The translations under genes were made by a program, and so were the position numbers. A DNA stretch of 64,000 nucleotides from positions 186,001 through 250,000 of the forward strand of contig NZ_QTSZ01000017.1 of the NCBI RefSeq assembly GCF_003730295.1, in the 5' to 3' direction. Below are positions 36,141 through 45,257 of this stretch, piece by piece. Every line of letters begins with the position of its first letter. Position 1 is the first letter of the stretch. A model generated the notes under the pieces. That model was given only the letters and a program-made list of their open reading frames with translations. It searched no databases and had not been told where the DNA came from. Origin of the DNA: Ornithinibacillus gellani. Its GTDB lineage: Bacteria; Bacillota; Bacilli; Bacillales; Amphibacillaceae.

Positions 36141-36908
36141 CTATATTTTAGGTGAATTGTTTTTTTCCAAGAATTGTTTTACCGCTTGTTTATGTTCAGG
36201 AGAATCCCAAAGCTCTGCACAGTTTCTCACTTCTTCCTCCATCCGTTTTGCTAATGTAGAAATGGAAATAGCATGTAAATATTGCTGTTTCAGCAGCTTC
36301 ATTTGATTGTATGACTTTAATACATATGGTTGAAGGATTTGTTCATAATCATGCCAAGCTGATGCATCAACTATATGATGAACCCAGCCTTTATCTACTA
36401 ATTTCTCAGCCTCATAAATAGCTGCTTCCGTTAGCCATTGTAAAGCAAAAGAAGGATGTGTCTTTTCATAAAGTAGGGCACCCCCACCCCAGCCTGGTAA
36501 GATACCGAGCTTCGTTTGCACAAAACCAAATGATGTTCCTGCCTTTGCAATGCGGAAATCACATGCAGTTGCAATTTCACAGCCACCACCAAGTGCATTT
36601 CCATTTAACAAGCAAATAACGGGAACCGGGAAAGTAACAAGCTCGTAAAGTAATCCTTTCATCACACGTAAACGTTCATAAGCTTCTGCTGGCGTTAAGT
36701 TTCCATGCAGCTCGGTCAAGTCACCGCCTGCACAAAACATCTTGTCCTCAGCCCCTGTAATTACAAGAAACTTTAATGCATCCAATCGCGCCTGCTGTAA
36801 GGTGGAATGAAATGCATTTGCCATCTTCTCAGATATGGCATTACGTTTTTCAGGACGATTTAAGGTAATAACTCCGTATCCTTTGTCCATTTTTTGATAA
36901 CCAATCAT
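36141..36908 (-). CDS. crotonase-superfamily protein (enoyl-CoA hydratase/isomerase family)
   Basis: A 255-residue crotonase fold. The CoA oxyanion-hole segments are EDKMFCAGGDLTEL (about residues 53-66) and LLNGNALGGGCEIATACDFR (about 97-116). The first Glu of classical hydratases is present (GGGCEIA), but the second is replaced: FGFVQTKLGILPGWGGG has Gln where hydratases have Glu. Such a change is found in other members, for example ethylmalonyl-CoA decarboxylase-like proteins with the same KLG.xPGWGGG pattern. The reaction is therefore uncertain. AGGAG precedes the ATG. It is not part of this locus in B. subtilis. Confidence 0.82.
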   Translation of the reverse strand: MIGYQKMDKGYGVITLNRPEKRNAISEKMANAFHSTLQQARLDALKFLVITGAEDKMFCAGGDLTELHGNLTPAEAYERLRVMKGLLYELVTFPVPVICLLNGNALGGGCEIATACDFRIAKAGTSFGFVQTKLGILPGWGGGALLYEKTHPSFALQWLTEAAIYEAEKLVDKGWVHHIVDASAWHDYEQILQPYVLKSYNQMKLLKQQYLHAISISTLAKRMEEEVRNCAELWDSPEHKQAVKQFLEKNNSPKI

Positions 36909-37063
36909 CGTAAAATCTCCTTACCATCCATTCATTATAAAACATGTATGCATGCTCATAAAACACACGCAATTTAATAAGTTCATTCTACTAGCGATTA
37001 AGCCAGGTCGCATAATTGTTCAAGGTTTACTAGGAAACAAGAACATCTACTTTCCTTGCTATT

Positions 37064-37094
37064 AAAAAAACAGACCACCAGGTGATCTGTTTTA
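37064..37094 (-). terminator. terminator of the DUF177-rpmF operon
   Basis: AAACAGATCACC and GGTGGTCTGTTT form a stem followed by TTTT on the minus strand, directly after the rpmF stop. Confidence 0.9.
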
Positions 37095-37101
37095 TCCAAT
37101 A

Positions 37102-37275
37102 TTATTGGCTAATTACTTCTTTTCCATCATAATGACCACATGAACTGCAAACATGGTGTGGCTTCGTTAATTCACCACAATTTGAACATTCAACCATGCC
37201 AGGTACGTGTAGTTTTTTATGCGTACGACGCTGATTTTTTACTTTCTTAGAAGTTCTTCTTTTAGGTACTGCCAT
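37102..37275 (-). CDS. rpmF: 50S ribosomal protein L32
   Basis: A 57-residue protein beginning [20 protein letters not shown], diagnostic for bacterial L32. Four cysteines (30, 33, 43, 46; CSNCG and CSSCG) form a zinc ribbon, so this is the Zn-containing (C+) paralogue; a Zn-free copy may exist elsewhere. GGAGG lies 8 nt before ATG 37273-37275. It follows the DUF177 gene, an arrangement conserved across bacteria. It is the smallest gene I can support in the window. Confidence 0.98.
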   Translation of the reverse strand: MAVPKRRTSKKVKNQRRTHKKLHVPGMVECSNCGELTKPHHVCSSCGHYDGKEVISQ

Positions 37276-37323
37276 GACTTACACCTCCTTCAAATCCGAA
37301 AGGAAAACACGAATGATTGCTTC

Positions 37324-37851
37324 TTATTTTTCTTTCTTATAATCTTTTAATAAAGATTCCAGTTTTTGCAAACGGGGATCTGGTTTCTTATCTTCTATTT
37401 CCTCGGAAAGAACTGTCCAGCCTTTTCCTTCCTGCATAGAATTTAACTGGTCATCCACATGCTCAGCAAATACTCGATAAGGTACTTCCAATAGAATATT
37501 TTCCTTTATTAGCGGCATTAAGTCAAGTACTTCTCCATTTATCGAGTGAATTTCAGAATCTTCCCATTCATCTTCATCAACAGCAGCTGAAAATACTTCA
37601 TTTGCTTTTATTTTAAATGGATAGGGAACATCTACTAAAGTCCGGGCACATGGCAAAATCATCTCACCTGTTATCGTAAAAGTAAAAATGAATTGATCGC
37701 CATGAACGATGCATTTCCCACTGACATGTACAGGCTTTATACTGCGGATATCATTGTTCATGTCAACTAATTCAGAAACATTCACTTCGCCATCAAACGT
37801 AAATGGTTGATTGTACGCTATTTTTCTTATCTGACCGAGTGTAAATTTCAT
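37324..37851 (-). CDS. ylbN: DUF177 / YceD-family protein (YlbN)
   Basis: The 175-residue product belongs to the DUF177 (YceD) family that precedes rpmF in most bacteria and is implicated in 23S rRNA accumulation in E. coli and plants. It begins MKFTLGQIRKIAYNQPFTFD and has the family core MILPCARTLVDVPYPFKIKA (about residues 79-98) with the invariant Cys-x-Arg. The end is basic (KLESLLKDYKKEK). GGTG upstream of ATG 37849-37851 sets the start. The gene is co-transcribed with rpmF and divergent from tmcAL. Confidence 0.9.
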   Translation of the reverse strand: MKFTLGQIRKIAYNQPFTFDGEVNVSELVDMNNDIRSIKPVHVSGKCIVHGDQFIFTFTITGEMILPCARTLVDVPYPFKIKANEVFSAAVDEDEWEDSEIHSINGEVLDLMPLIKENILLEVPYRVFAEHVDDQLNSMQEGKGWTVLSEEIEDKKPDPRLQKLESLLKDYKKEK

Positions 37852-38033
37852 TTGAATCACCTCACAGACAACAAGAGTAATTTTAAAAGGAAAATCAAGT
37901 TTTGTCAAGATATTTTCTTTACACAATAGAATTAAAAATCCTATATTGCCTTCTTCATCATTTCATACATATTGTACATACTACAACACATTTTGATACA
38001 ATAAGCAATATCTATTCGAATGGAGTTGTTCGT

Positions 38034-39248
38034 ATGAATGCATGTGGTTTAATTGTCGAATACAATCCTTTCCATAATGGGCATGTCTACCATCTTCAAG
38101 AAGCTAAAAAAGTCTCCAATGCAGACTGTATGATTGCTGTAATGAGCGGTTCTTTTTTGCAACGCGGTGAACCGGCCATTGTCGATAAGTTCCACCGAGC
38201 CCAGGCGGCGCTCCAGCATGGAGTTGATATTGTTTTAGAACTACCGTATATGTTCGCAGTTCAAAGCAGTAAATTATTTGCCAAAGGGGCTATTTCCATT
38301 CTGCAAGCAATGGATGCTCACTCTGTCTGCTTTGGCAGCGAATCAGGAAATATTCAGGATTTTACTTCTAGCTTAACCATCTTAAGAAAAAATCAATCCA
38401 CTTATGACCAAGCTCTAAAACGATATTTAGCCACGGGCATATCCTATCCGGAAGCAAGCAAATTAGCCTATCAGAAAATTGGACTTACAGAACATGCAAT
38501 TGATTTAGGGCAACCTAATAATATCTTGGGTTTTAGCTACATTCGGGCAATATTTGATCATGGTAATTCCATTGAACCACTCACCATTAAACGATCTAAT
38601 AGTCATTATCATGATACCGCAATTCAAGGTCCCATTGCCAGTGCAACGAGTATTCGTGAAGCTTTGTTTCTTCAACAAGAGCCTTTAGAAAATATATTCC
38701 GCACCATGCCAAACGCAATGAAAGCGCAATTACAGCGATATCATCAACAAGCAGGTGCTTGGCATGACTGGGAAAGCTATTTTGATATATTACAATATCG
38801 GGTACTTACAACCCCAATCCAAGAACTTGCAACGATTCAGGGAATGGATGAAGGAATTGAGCATCGGATTAAAAAAACTGCCAGATCTGCATCTAATATG
38901 GTGAATTGGATGGAAGCCGTTAAAACAAAACGTTATACAAGGACAAGAATTCAACGTATTTTCACACATATACTGACCAATACGAAAAAAATGGAATATC
39001 CCCAGGACATAGATATGGTAAAAATGCCTTACATACGTTTGGTTGGATTAACAAAAACAGGAGAACAATACCTTCACGACCATCGTAAAAAGATAGATAC
39101 TCCTATTGTTTCATCTTTAGGTCGTAACATGCACCCAATGTTAGAAATGGAAGAACGTGCATCAAGGGCATATTATAGTATACTCCCAGCAACTCAACGC
39201 CAGTTGCTATTTAAACAAGAATTAAACCTTCCAATACGGACAAATTAG
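38034..39248 (+). CDS. tmcAL: tRNA(Met) cytidine acetate ligase (YlbM)
   Basis: TmcAL makes N4-acetylcytidine at the wobble position of elongator tRNA-Met using ATP and acetate. The 404-residue protein starts MNACGLIVEYNPFHNGHVYH, the nucleotidyltransferase HxGH motif, followed by DCMIAVMSGSFLQRGEPAIV and GQPNNILGFSYIRA, and ends at a helical domain. GGAG lies 8 nt upstream of ATG 38034; the open frame begins earlier without a ribosome-binding site. It is transcribed away from the DUF177 gene and towards ylbL, as in B. subtilis. Confidence 0.93.
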   Translation: MNACGLIVEYNPFHNGHVYHLQEAKKVSNADCMIAVMSGSFLQRGEPAIVDKFHRAQAALQHGVDIVLELPYMFAVQSSKLFAKGAISILQAMDAHSVCFGSESGNIQDFTSSLTILRKNQSTYDQALKRYLATGISYPEASKLAYQKIGLTEHAIDLGQPNNILGFSYIRAIFDHGNSIEPLTIKRSNSHYHDTAIQGPIASATSIREALFLQQEPLENIFRTMPNAMKAQLQRYHQQAGAWHDWESYFDILQYRVLTTPIQELATIQGMDEGIEHRIKKTARSASNMVNWMEAVKTKRYTRTRIQRIFTHILTNTKKMEYPQDIDMVKMPYIRLVGLTKTGEQYLHDHRKKIDTPIVSSLGRNMHPMLEMEERASRAYYSILPATQRQLLFKQELNLPIRTN

Positions 39249-39261
39249 TTGAAGAGGCTCT

Positions 39262-39520
39262 GATGTAACTAGCCTTTCTTCATGAAAAAACAGTCATGTT
39301 TATCACGAATAGATAAATATGACTGTTTATTATTCTGAATTTGTTGAAATGCTGGGGTACTGAGAGTGTTTTTTCAATTTAATGCAACAAGGCAAACCCT
39401 AGTTCATTTTTAAAATGAGCATTTGCGTAAATTATGGTGTATATACTTTTACCGGTGTTTACTCTTTTTGTTTAAATTGAATAAAGCGGAATAAATCTAA
39501 AAAGGCTCCCACGGGACCAA
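39262..39520 (+). mobile_element. MITE-like element, copy C (degenerate remnant)
   Basis: From about 39262 the sequence aligns with copies A and B: TTCATGAAAAAACAGTCATG, a hairpin CAGTCATGTTTATC/GATAAATATGACTG (39290-39324), then GTAAATTATG (39427-39436) and ATATACTTTT, ATAAAGCGGA and GGGACC as in the others. The opening CTGGGACA and the closing hairpin are lost. It sits between convergent tmcAL and ylbL and its hairpin probably terminates tmcAL. It occupies most of the 305-bp gap; an imperfect AGGCT/AGCCT hairpin near 39498-39540 may terminate ylbL. Confidence 0.6.
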
Positions 39521-39553
39521 CTAAATTTTATCCAAGCCTCTTTCATATCAAAC

Positions 39554-40582
39554 TTATTTTTCTTTTAAGCCTTCTAAAAATTTCAAGGCATCATCAAATG
39601 TATCTACAGGTACTACTTTCATGGATGTACCGATTTCTTCAGCAGTTTTTTTGGCTATTTCATAATTAGAATCCTTTGCGCCATTTTCATTAGGAGCAAA
39701 GAAAACCGTACAACCCGCTTTATCTGCTGCAATCACTTTTTTATCAATCCCACCAATACGATGTACATTTCCGTTATAATCAATTTCACCAGTTCCAGCG
39801 ATTTGCTCGCCATTTGTTAAGTCATCCGCTGTCAGCTGGTCATACATTTCTAAAGCAAACATTAATCCCGCGCTGGGGCCGCCAATATTTCCACTGGAAA
39901 ATTCTACTTTCGGATTTACCGTAACCTGCCGATCTGTCACGAGCTGAACCCCCATGCCAATCCGATTATCCAGCTCCTTCAATTTCTGAAGGGTAATTTC
40001 CTTGGTAATTGTGCTGCCGTCACGCTCTACTTGCAGTTCAATCACATCGCCGTCTTCTTTATCTTTAACATAATTGATTAAATCATCTGCTTCTTTTATT
40101 TCCGTTTGATCGACTTGTTTAATTAAGTCGCCCATCTGCAAGACACCATCTGCTGGTAACTTTTCCACAACGGAAACAACGTATACACCACTAAAATCGA
40201 TTTGAATGTCTGCATTTGCTGCCTCGTAGGCAACAACAGTGGAAGCTTCTTGTGAATTCTCCATCATCTGTAACTGTGCATGAAAATACTCTTCATCCGT
40301 AATTCCCTCGGGTCGAACCTCATGAATGGGAACAATATCATAATGGGGCATGAACTTTGCAATAACAAATTGTATTGGTGTTGCATCCATCCCTCGTACG
40401 GTTACAAGGTGCATATCTCCTTCACTTTCATAGCCCCCATCAACATGTACAATCGGATTCAGAGCATCGGCCCCACCAGGCTTTTGAATATAATATGGTA
40501 ATTTAAATGTAAACAAAAGCACGATGATAATGGTAATGATTGCTGTATAAATCAAATTCTTTCTCGTAATCATGATTTTCAT
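39554..40582 (-). CDS. ylbL: membrane-anchored PDZ-Lon protease YlbL
   Basis: YlbL is a SigA/stress-linked protease that degrades the SOS division inhibitor YneA in B. subtilis. The 342-residue protein has an N-terminal membrane anchor (about residues 8-26), a PDZ domain (SGVYVVSVVEKLPADGVLQM ... KDKEDGDVIELQVERDG), and a Lon-type catalytic domain. The Ser-Lys dyad is visible as GGPSAGLMFAL and RIGGIDKKVIAADKAG. The start at MKIMITRKN has GGGG upstream. It lies convergent with tmcAL and divergent from ylbJ. Confidence 0.92.
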   Translation of the reverse strand: MKIMITRKNLIYTAIITIIIVLLFTFKLPYYIQKPGGADALNPIVHVDGGYESEGDMHLVTVRGMDATPIQFVIAKFMPHYDIVPIHEVRPEGITDEEYFHAQLQMMENSQEASTVVAYEAANADIQIDFSGVYVVSVVEKLPADGVLQMGDLIKQVDQTEIKEADDLINYVKDKEDGDVIELQVERDGSTITKEITLQKLKELDNRIGMGVQLVTDRQVTVNPKVEFSSGNIGGPSAGLMFALEMYDQLTADDLTNGEQIAGTGEIDYNGNVHRIGGIDKKVIAADKAGCTVFFAPNENGAKDSNYEIAKKTAEEIGTSMKVVPVDTFDDALKFLEGLKEK

Positions 40583-40840
40583 CTTTAACCCCTTCCGTTT
40601 CCCCTTCCGGTATGACACGTAAACATCGTAATCCTATTATTCCAATAAATCCACAGGAATACATCAATTGAAATCATACTTGCTGTCATATTCTTTCCCT
40701 GTACAAGCGTATAGATAATAAAGACTACTGCTGTCAATTTTATTCAAGCTAGCATCATTTTACTACTTACAATTTAATAAGTACAGGGAACTGAAAAGGA
40801 GAATGAAAATGCTGCTTTCATATGATGAGAGCGTATGATG

Positions 40841-40869
40841 ACATATGTTTCATTACATATACATATTAT
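40841..40869 (+). promoter_or_regulatory. candidate SigE promoter of ylbJ and short leader ORF
   Basis: ACATATG (40841-40847) and CATATTAT (40862-40869), 14 bp apart, roughly fit the SigE consensus (KMATATT ... CATACAAT); each box has two mismatches. ylbJ is SigE-controlled in B. subtilis. Upstream (40796-40840) AAGGAG precedes a tiny frame MLLSYDESV with stop, of unknown relevance. Otherwise the 349-bp ylbL-ylbJ gap (40583-40931) holds nothing I recognise. Confidence 0.4.
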
Positions 40870-40931
40870 TTAGCTTTACAACAGTTTTTGAATGATTTGT
40901 CAAACTCATGTAACAGGTAGGAGGAAATGCA

Positions 40932-42134
40932 TTGAAACGATTTATAAAAACGATACTCCTAGCGACTGGAACCACCTTTCTTGCTTTTTTACTCATGCAA
41001 TTTCCTGATCAGGCATATGAGGCAAGTATTCGCGGATTAAATATATGGTGGGAAATTGTGTTCCCTTCCTTGCTACCTTTTTTCATCACGGCAGAGCTTC
41101 TGCTTAGTTTTGGTGTGGTAAAATTTCTAGGGGTGTTATTTGAACCAATTATGCGTCCACTTTTCAATGTGCCGGGTGCCGGCAGCTTTCCTTGGCTGAT
41201 GGGGATGGCAAGTGGTTATCCAACTGGAGCAAAAATCACCACCAGACTTCGTGAGGAAGGACAAGTTAATCAATTTGAAGGGGAACGCCTAGTTGCATTT
41301 ACAAATGCTTCTAGTCCCTTGTTTATATTTGGAGCCATTTCTGTCGGTTTTTTTCACGATGTTAAGCTTGGCGTTTTACTTGCCAGCAGCCATTATGCAG
41401 CAAACTTACTTGTTGGTTTAACGATGCGCTTTCACCCTTTTTTGAGCCGAAATAAAAAACAAACACCCAAAAAACACAGCAGACCTTCAATTCAAAGAGC
41501 CTTCCGAGAAATGCACCGAACTCGTATAAAAGATTCCCGACCTTTTGGTGAGGTCCTTGGTGATGCAGTGCTTCACTCTATTCAAACACTTGTCATGGTC
41601 GGTGGATTTATTATCTTATTTTCTGTATTAACCAAGCTCTTTTTTATGGTAAGGATTTCGCCTATTATCGCTTCTATATTAAAACAGATATTTGATCTCG
41701 TTTTCCTTCCAGTTGACTTAGCGATGCCATTTTTAACTGGAATCTTTGAAATTACGTTGGGCATTCAAATGATGTCTAAAGAAGTAATAGATCCATTTCT
41801 GGCAAAACTCGTTTTAGTCAGCTTTATTCTTGGCTTTAATGGATTCTCTGTCCAGGCGCAAGTTGCAAGTATCATCGCGAAAACCGATATCCGCTTCATG
41901 CCTTATTTCGCGGGCCGATTATTCCATAGCTTCTATGCAGCCTTTCTAACCATTCTTCTGTATAAACCATTATATTTGAATCGCCAAGCATTTGATATGC
42001 ATGATATGCCGGTTACAAGTCCTATAGCTGAAAGTAACTGGGGATATTTAACAGAGCTGATGGGAATTGTTGGACCAATCATAACAATCTGCGCACTCTT
42101 GGTAGCTGTTATGATTTTATTAACACGTAAATAA
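40932..42134 (+). CDS. ylbJ: sporulation integral membrane protein YlbJ
   Basis: YlbJ is a nucleoside-recognition (Gate)-domain membrane protein needed for efficient spore cortex formation in B. subtilis. The 400-residue product has about eight hydrophobic segments, including FPSLLPFFITAELLLSFGVV and GAGSFPWLMGMASGYPTGAK (residues about 92-111), which is characteristic of the family. The start is TTG (40932-40934) behind AGGAGG. Transcription is divergent from ylbL and convergent with coaD. Confidence 0.9.
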   Translation: MKRFIKTILLATGTTFLAFLLMQFPDQAYEASIRGLNIWWEIVFPSLLPFFITAELLLSFGVVKFLGVLFEPIMRPLFNVPGAGSFPWLMGMASGYPTGAKITTRLREEGQVNQFEGERLVAFTNASSPLFIFGAISVGFFHDVKLGVLLASSHYAANLLVGLTMRFHPFLSRNKKQTPKKHSRPSIQRAFREMHRTRIKDSRPFGEVLGDAVLHSIQTLVMVGGFIILFSVLTKLFFMVRISPIIASILKQIFDLVFLPVDLAMPFLTGIFEITLGIQMMSKEVIDPFLAKLVLVSFILGFNGFSVQAQVASIIAKTDIRFMPYFAGRLFHSFYAAFLTILLYKPLYLNRQAFDMHDMPVTSPIAESNWGYLTELMGIVGPIITICALLVAVMILLTRK

Positions 42135-42148
42135 CGACTACATAGCAA

Positions 42149-43231
<1,083 letters not shown>

Positions 43232-43414
43232 ATCATCACTCCGAATTGACATGTTTCGTCATTTATCCTATCATAAATCGACTTGAATTTCAGTGAAATC
43301 GTTTAAAATATATTTTATAATAAATCGGATTTTTATTATTAACTAACTGCTATTTATGTATTTGGTATTTTTTCCCGCTACATATGTATATAAAAAATTC
43401 CTTCGTACATAATA

Positions 43415-43576
43415 TCATATGAGACAGCTAATGCGTAGCTTGGTTGTTTCATATACGGAGAAGACTTACACTTCCCCATAAGTTTTTCTCCGGTTTCTCC
43501 TCTCCCTTTGCCTTTTTGTTTTCCTTAATGAAAACAAAGGGACCTGCAGAATGGAATTATTCTGCAGGTTTTTTTC
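43415..43576 (+). ncRNA. candidate trans-acting small RNA between rsmD and ylbG
   Basis: About 160 nt on the plus strand. It folds by eye into hairpin 1 (43418-43453, TATGAGACA with inner AGCTA/TAGCT), hairpin 2 (43457-43492, GGAGAA/TTCTCC with inner ACTTA/TAAGT), a pyrimidine stretch with TTTCTCCTCTCCCTTTG (43494-43510) that may pair with CAAAGGG downstream, and a strong intrinsic terminator (43542-43575; ACCTGCAGA/TCTGCAGGT plus seven T). No ORF with ribosome-binding site is present. Flanking genes are read away from (rsmD) and towards (ylbG) it, so the plus-strand terminator belongs to nothing else. C-rich tracts of this type serve as seed regions in Firmicute sRNAs. Confidence 0.65.
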
Positions 43577-43600
43577 TATCATTTATTCAGCCAATACCAT

Positions 43601-43652
43601 AAAAAAACTTGCGGACCAAATGATATATAACTATCATCTATCCGCAAGTTTA
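43601..43652 (-). terminator. terminator of the ylbF-ylbG genes
   Basis: Minus strand ACTTGCGGA ... TCCGCAAGT with inner ATGATA/TATCAT, followed by seven T, immediately after the ylbG stop. Confidence 0.92.
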
Positions 43653-43928
43653 CTAAATGCCCATTTTATAATCATATTGCTTAGCCTTATCCGGCTTCGC
43701 ATTATCAAAATCGGTTCGTACAAATGGCTTATAGGACCGATCGATTTTGGAGACAAATGCATGCTTCATTAATCTATTTTCAACACTTTCTATTTCATCC
43801 TGATTTACATATAAAACGGCATATTTTAATTTTCTCGATGAGTAAATCAAATGCCCATATCGTTTAATTTGTTTGATATTTTTAAAATGCTGAAACCAAA
43901 CAATGATACCCTGTCGATTTATTTTCAT
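43653..43928 (-). CDS. ylbG: DUF2129 family protein YlbG
   Basis: The 91-residue protein (MKINRQGIIVWFQHFKNIKQ onward) matches the YlbG/DUF2129 family, small basic cytoplasmic proteins confined to Bacillales and relatives, of unknown function. Conserved features are YGHLIYSSRKLKYAVLYVN in the centre and a C-terminal KPDKAKQYDYKMG. GAGG precedes the ATG. It is located between ylbF and rsmD as in B. subtilis. Confidence 0.88.
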   Translation of the reverse strand: MKINRQGIIVWFQHFKNIKQIKRYGHLIYSSRKLKYAVLYVNQDEIESVENRLMKHAFVSKIDRSYKPFVRTDFDNAKPDKAKQYDYKMGI

Positions 43929-43999
43929 AGATAATCCTCATTTTCTGTTCATTTAAAAATATTTTAACAGATTAGCATAGCGGTTTCAAACTCTAATCC

Positions 44000-44440
44000 T
44001 TAAGACGCCTTACAGCCACAACTGCCACCAGATCCACAGCCACAGCCACCATCAGTCAAGGCAGCCCCATCTTTCGGTACCATGATTTGCTCACTGACAC
44101 TAAATGCTATGAGTTCACTCACCTCGTCCAATAAACGCTGGAGATTACGTTCTGCAATCTTAAATGCAGCTACTTTATCATCCATGTCCATTTCTCGTTT
44201 AGCAGCACGCACATTCTTCATGATATCCCGATAATCCGGGTGATATCTGCCAAAACGTTGGACATCCTCATAATGTTCTTTTATATTCGTAAAAGCACGA
44301 ATAAGCCTTTGGGATTCTTCATCCTCTTCCAATGCCTTTCGCGCTAGCATAAATTGTTCCATATCATCCGATTGGACAATCATTTCCCCTAACTGTTCAG
44401 ATCGATCTAAGATGTCAGCATATTCAAGGGTAGCTATCAT
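44000..44440 (-). CDS. ylbF: YlbF (RicF), subunit of the Ric complex
   Basis: YlbF forms a complex with YmcA and YaaT that stimulates RNase Y cleavage of polycistronic mRNAs and favours Spo0A phosphorylation, competence and biofilm formation. The 146-residue helical protein has the family core (about residues 10-110) and a distinctive C-terminus GGCGCGSGGSCGCKAS. Cysteines 133, 135, 141 and 143 can coordinate the [4Fe-4S] cluster reported for the Ric complex. GGAGG is upstream of the ATG. It is followed by ylbG after 71 bp. Confidence 0.92.
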   Translation of the reverse strand: MIATLEYADILDRSEQLGEMIVQSDDMEQFMLARKALEEDEESQRLIRAFTNIKEHYEDVQRFGRYHPDYRDIMKNVRAAKREMDMDDKVAAFKIAERNLQRLLDEVSELIAFSVSEQIMVPKDGAALTDGGCGCGSGGSCGCKAS

Positions 44441-44498
44441 ACCAACTCACCTCCACCCTTATCTTACCATGTTATCCAAGGAGTGAAAATGAAAAGTT

Positions 44499-44732
44499 CT
44501 AATCTTTCATTGCTTCGACAAATTGAAACAGCATCCCAAGCATATGAATTCGATCGTTCCACTTATTCATTCGTTGAGGAATTGTTTTACCGAAGTATAC
44601 CTTTGCTTCCTTTTCCAATTCAAACATTCGCTCTGGATCTCTCGATAAATAACGGTACCAAATGGGATGATGACGAACAAAGGTTTTCAAGTCTGGATGG
44701 ACAGTTAAATAAGCGTGTACACGATGGTCCAC
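44499..44732 (-). CDS. ylbE: YlbE-like protein
   Basis: A 77-residue cytoplasmic protein, DHRVHAYLTVHPDLKTFVRH at the start, followed by HPIWYRYLSRDPERMFELEKEAK, matching the YlbE family of Bacillales. Function unknown. The start is GTG (44730-44732) with GGAGG 6 nt upstream. It is 11 bp behind ylbD, suggesting an operon. In B. subtilis ylbE is likewise next to ylbD and ylbF. Confidence 0.85.
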   Translation of the reverse strand: MDHRVHAYLTVHPDLKTFVRHHPIWYRYLSRDPERMFELEKEAKVYFGKTIPQRMNKWNDRIHMLGMLFQFVEAMKD

Positions 44733-44743
44733 ACAATCCCTCC

Positions 44744-45133
44744 TTAATCCTTAAACCAATTTGGACGACGCTGCATGTTAGGTAAATGTTTTTTCGTTTG
44801 TTGAAATTGATCCAACAGTTCTTGTAGTGTCGTAATCGTCTCATTGAACTGCTGCACCTGTTTATGCAATTTATCCAAATCTACATTTTCAGTTAGCTTC
44901 ATCACATGTGAAAATAACTCCATTTTATTTTCTTTTTTATCTTTAACTGGTTCCTCCGATTGACGATACGGTTCCCAGAAGGGATCCTCAGCCCCCAGTA
45001 ACACCCATTTTTCATAATACTCCTGCCACGATCTACCATGTTTTCGAATCTCATGAATTAATTTTGGGTGTTCATTAATAAATGTCTTAAATTGTGAAAC
45101 ATCTGGATGCAACTGTTTTTGTTGATCACTCAT
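44744..45133 (-). CDS. ylbD: YlbD-family spore coat protein
   Basis: The 129-residue product begins SDQQKQLHPDVSQFKTFINE and has LIHEIRKHGRSWQEYYEKWVLLGAEDPFWEPY in the first half; these are conserved in YlbD, reported as a putative outer spore coat protein in B. subtilis. The second half is a coiled coil (about residues 75-120, NVDLDKLHKQVQQFNETITT). No signal peptide. It shares a transcript with ylbE. Role is inferred from the family. Confidence 0.85.
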   Translation of the reverse strand: MSDQQKQLHPDVSQFKTFINEHPKLIHEIRKHGRSWQEYYEKWVLLGAEDPFWEPYRQSEEPVKDKKENKMELFSHVMKLTENVDLDKLHKQVQQFNETITTLQELLDQFQQTKKHLPNMQRRPNWFKD

Positions 45134-45257
45134 CTTTCTTCACCCCAATACATCAAATCGCCCCTCATTATTATTGGTTGAAAGCATTTCGTAATAGGGA
45201 CATTATAGCCTATGCGGCAATATTGGGATTGGTGCAGTTATTCCAGCCATCGGCCTA

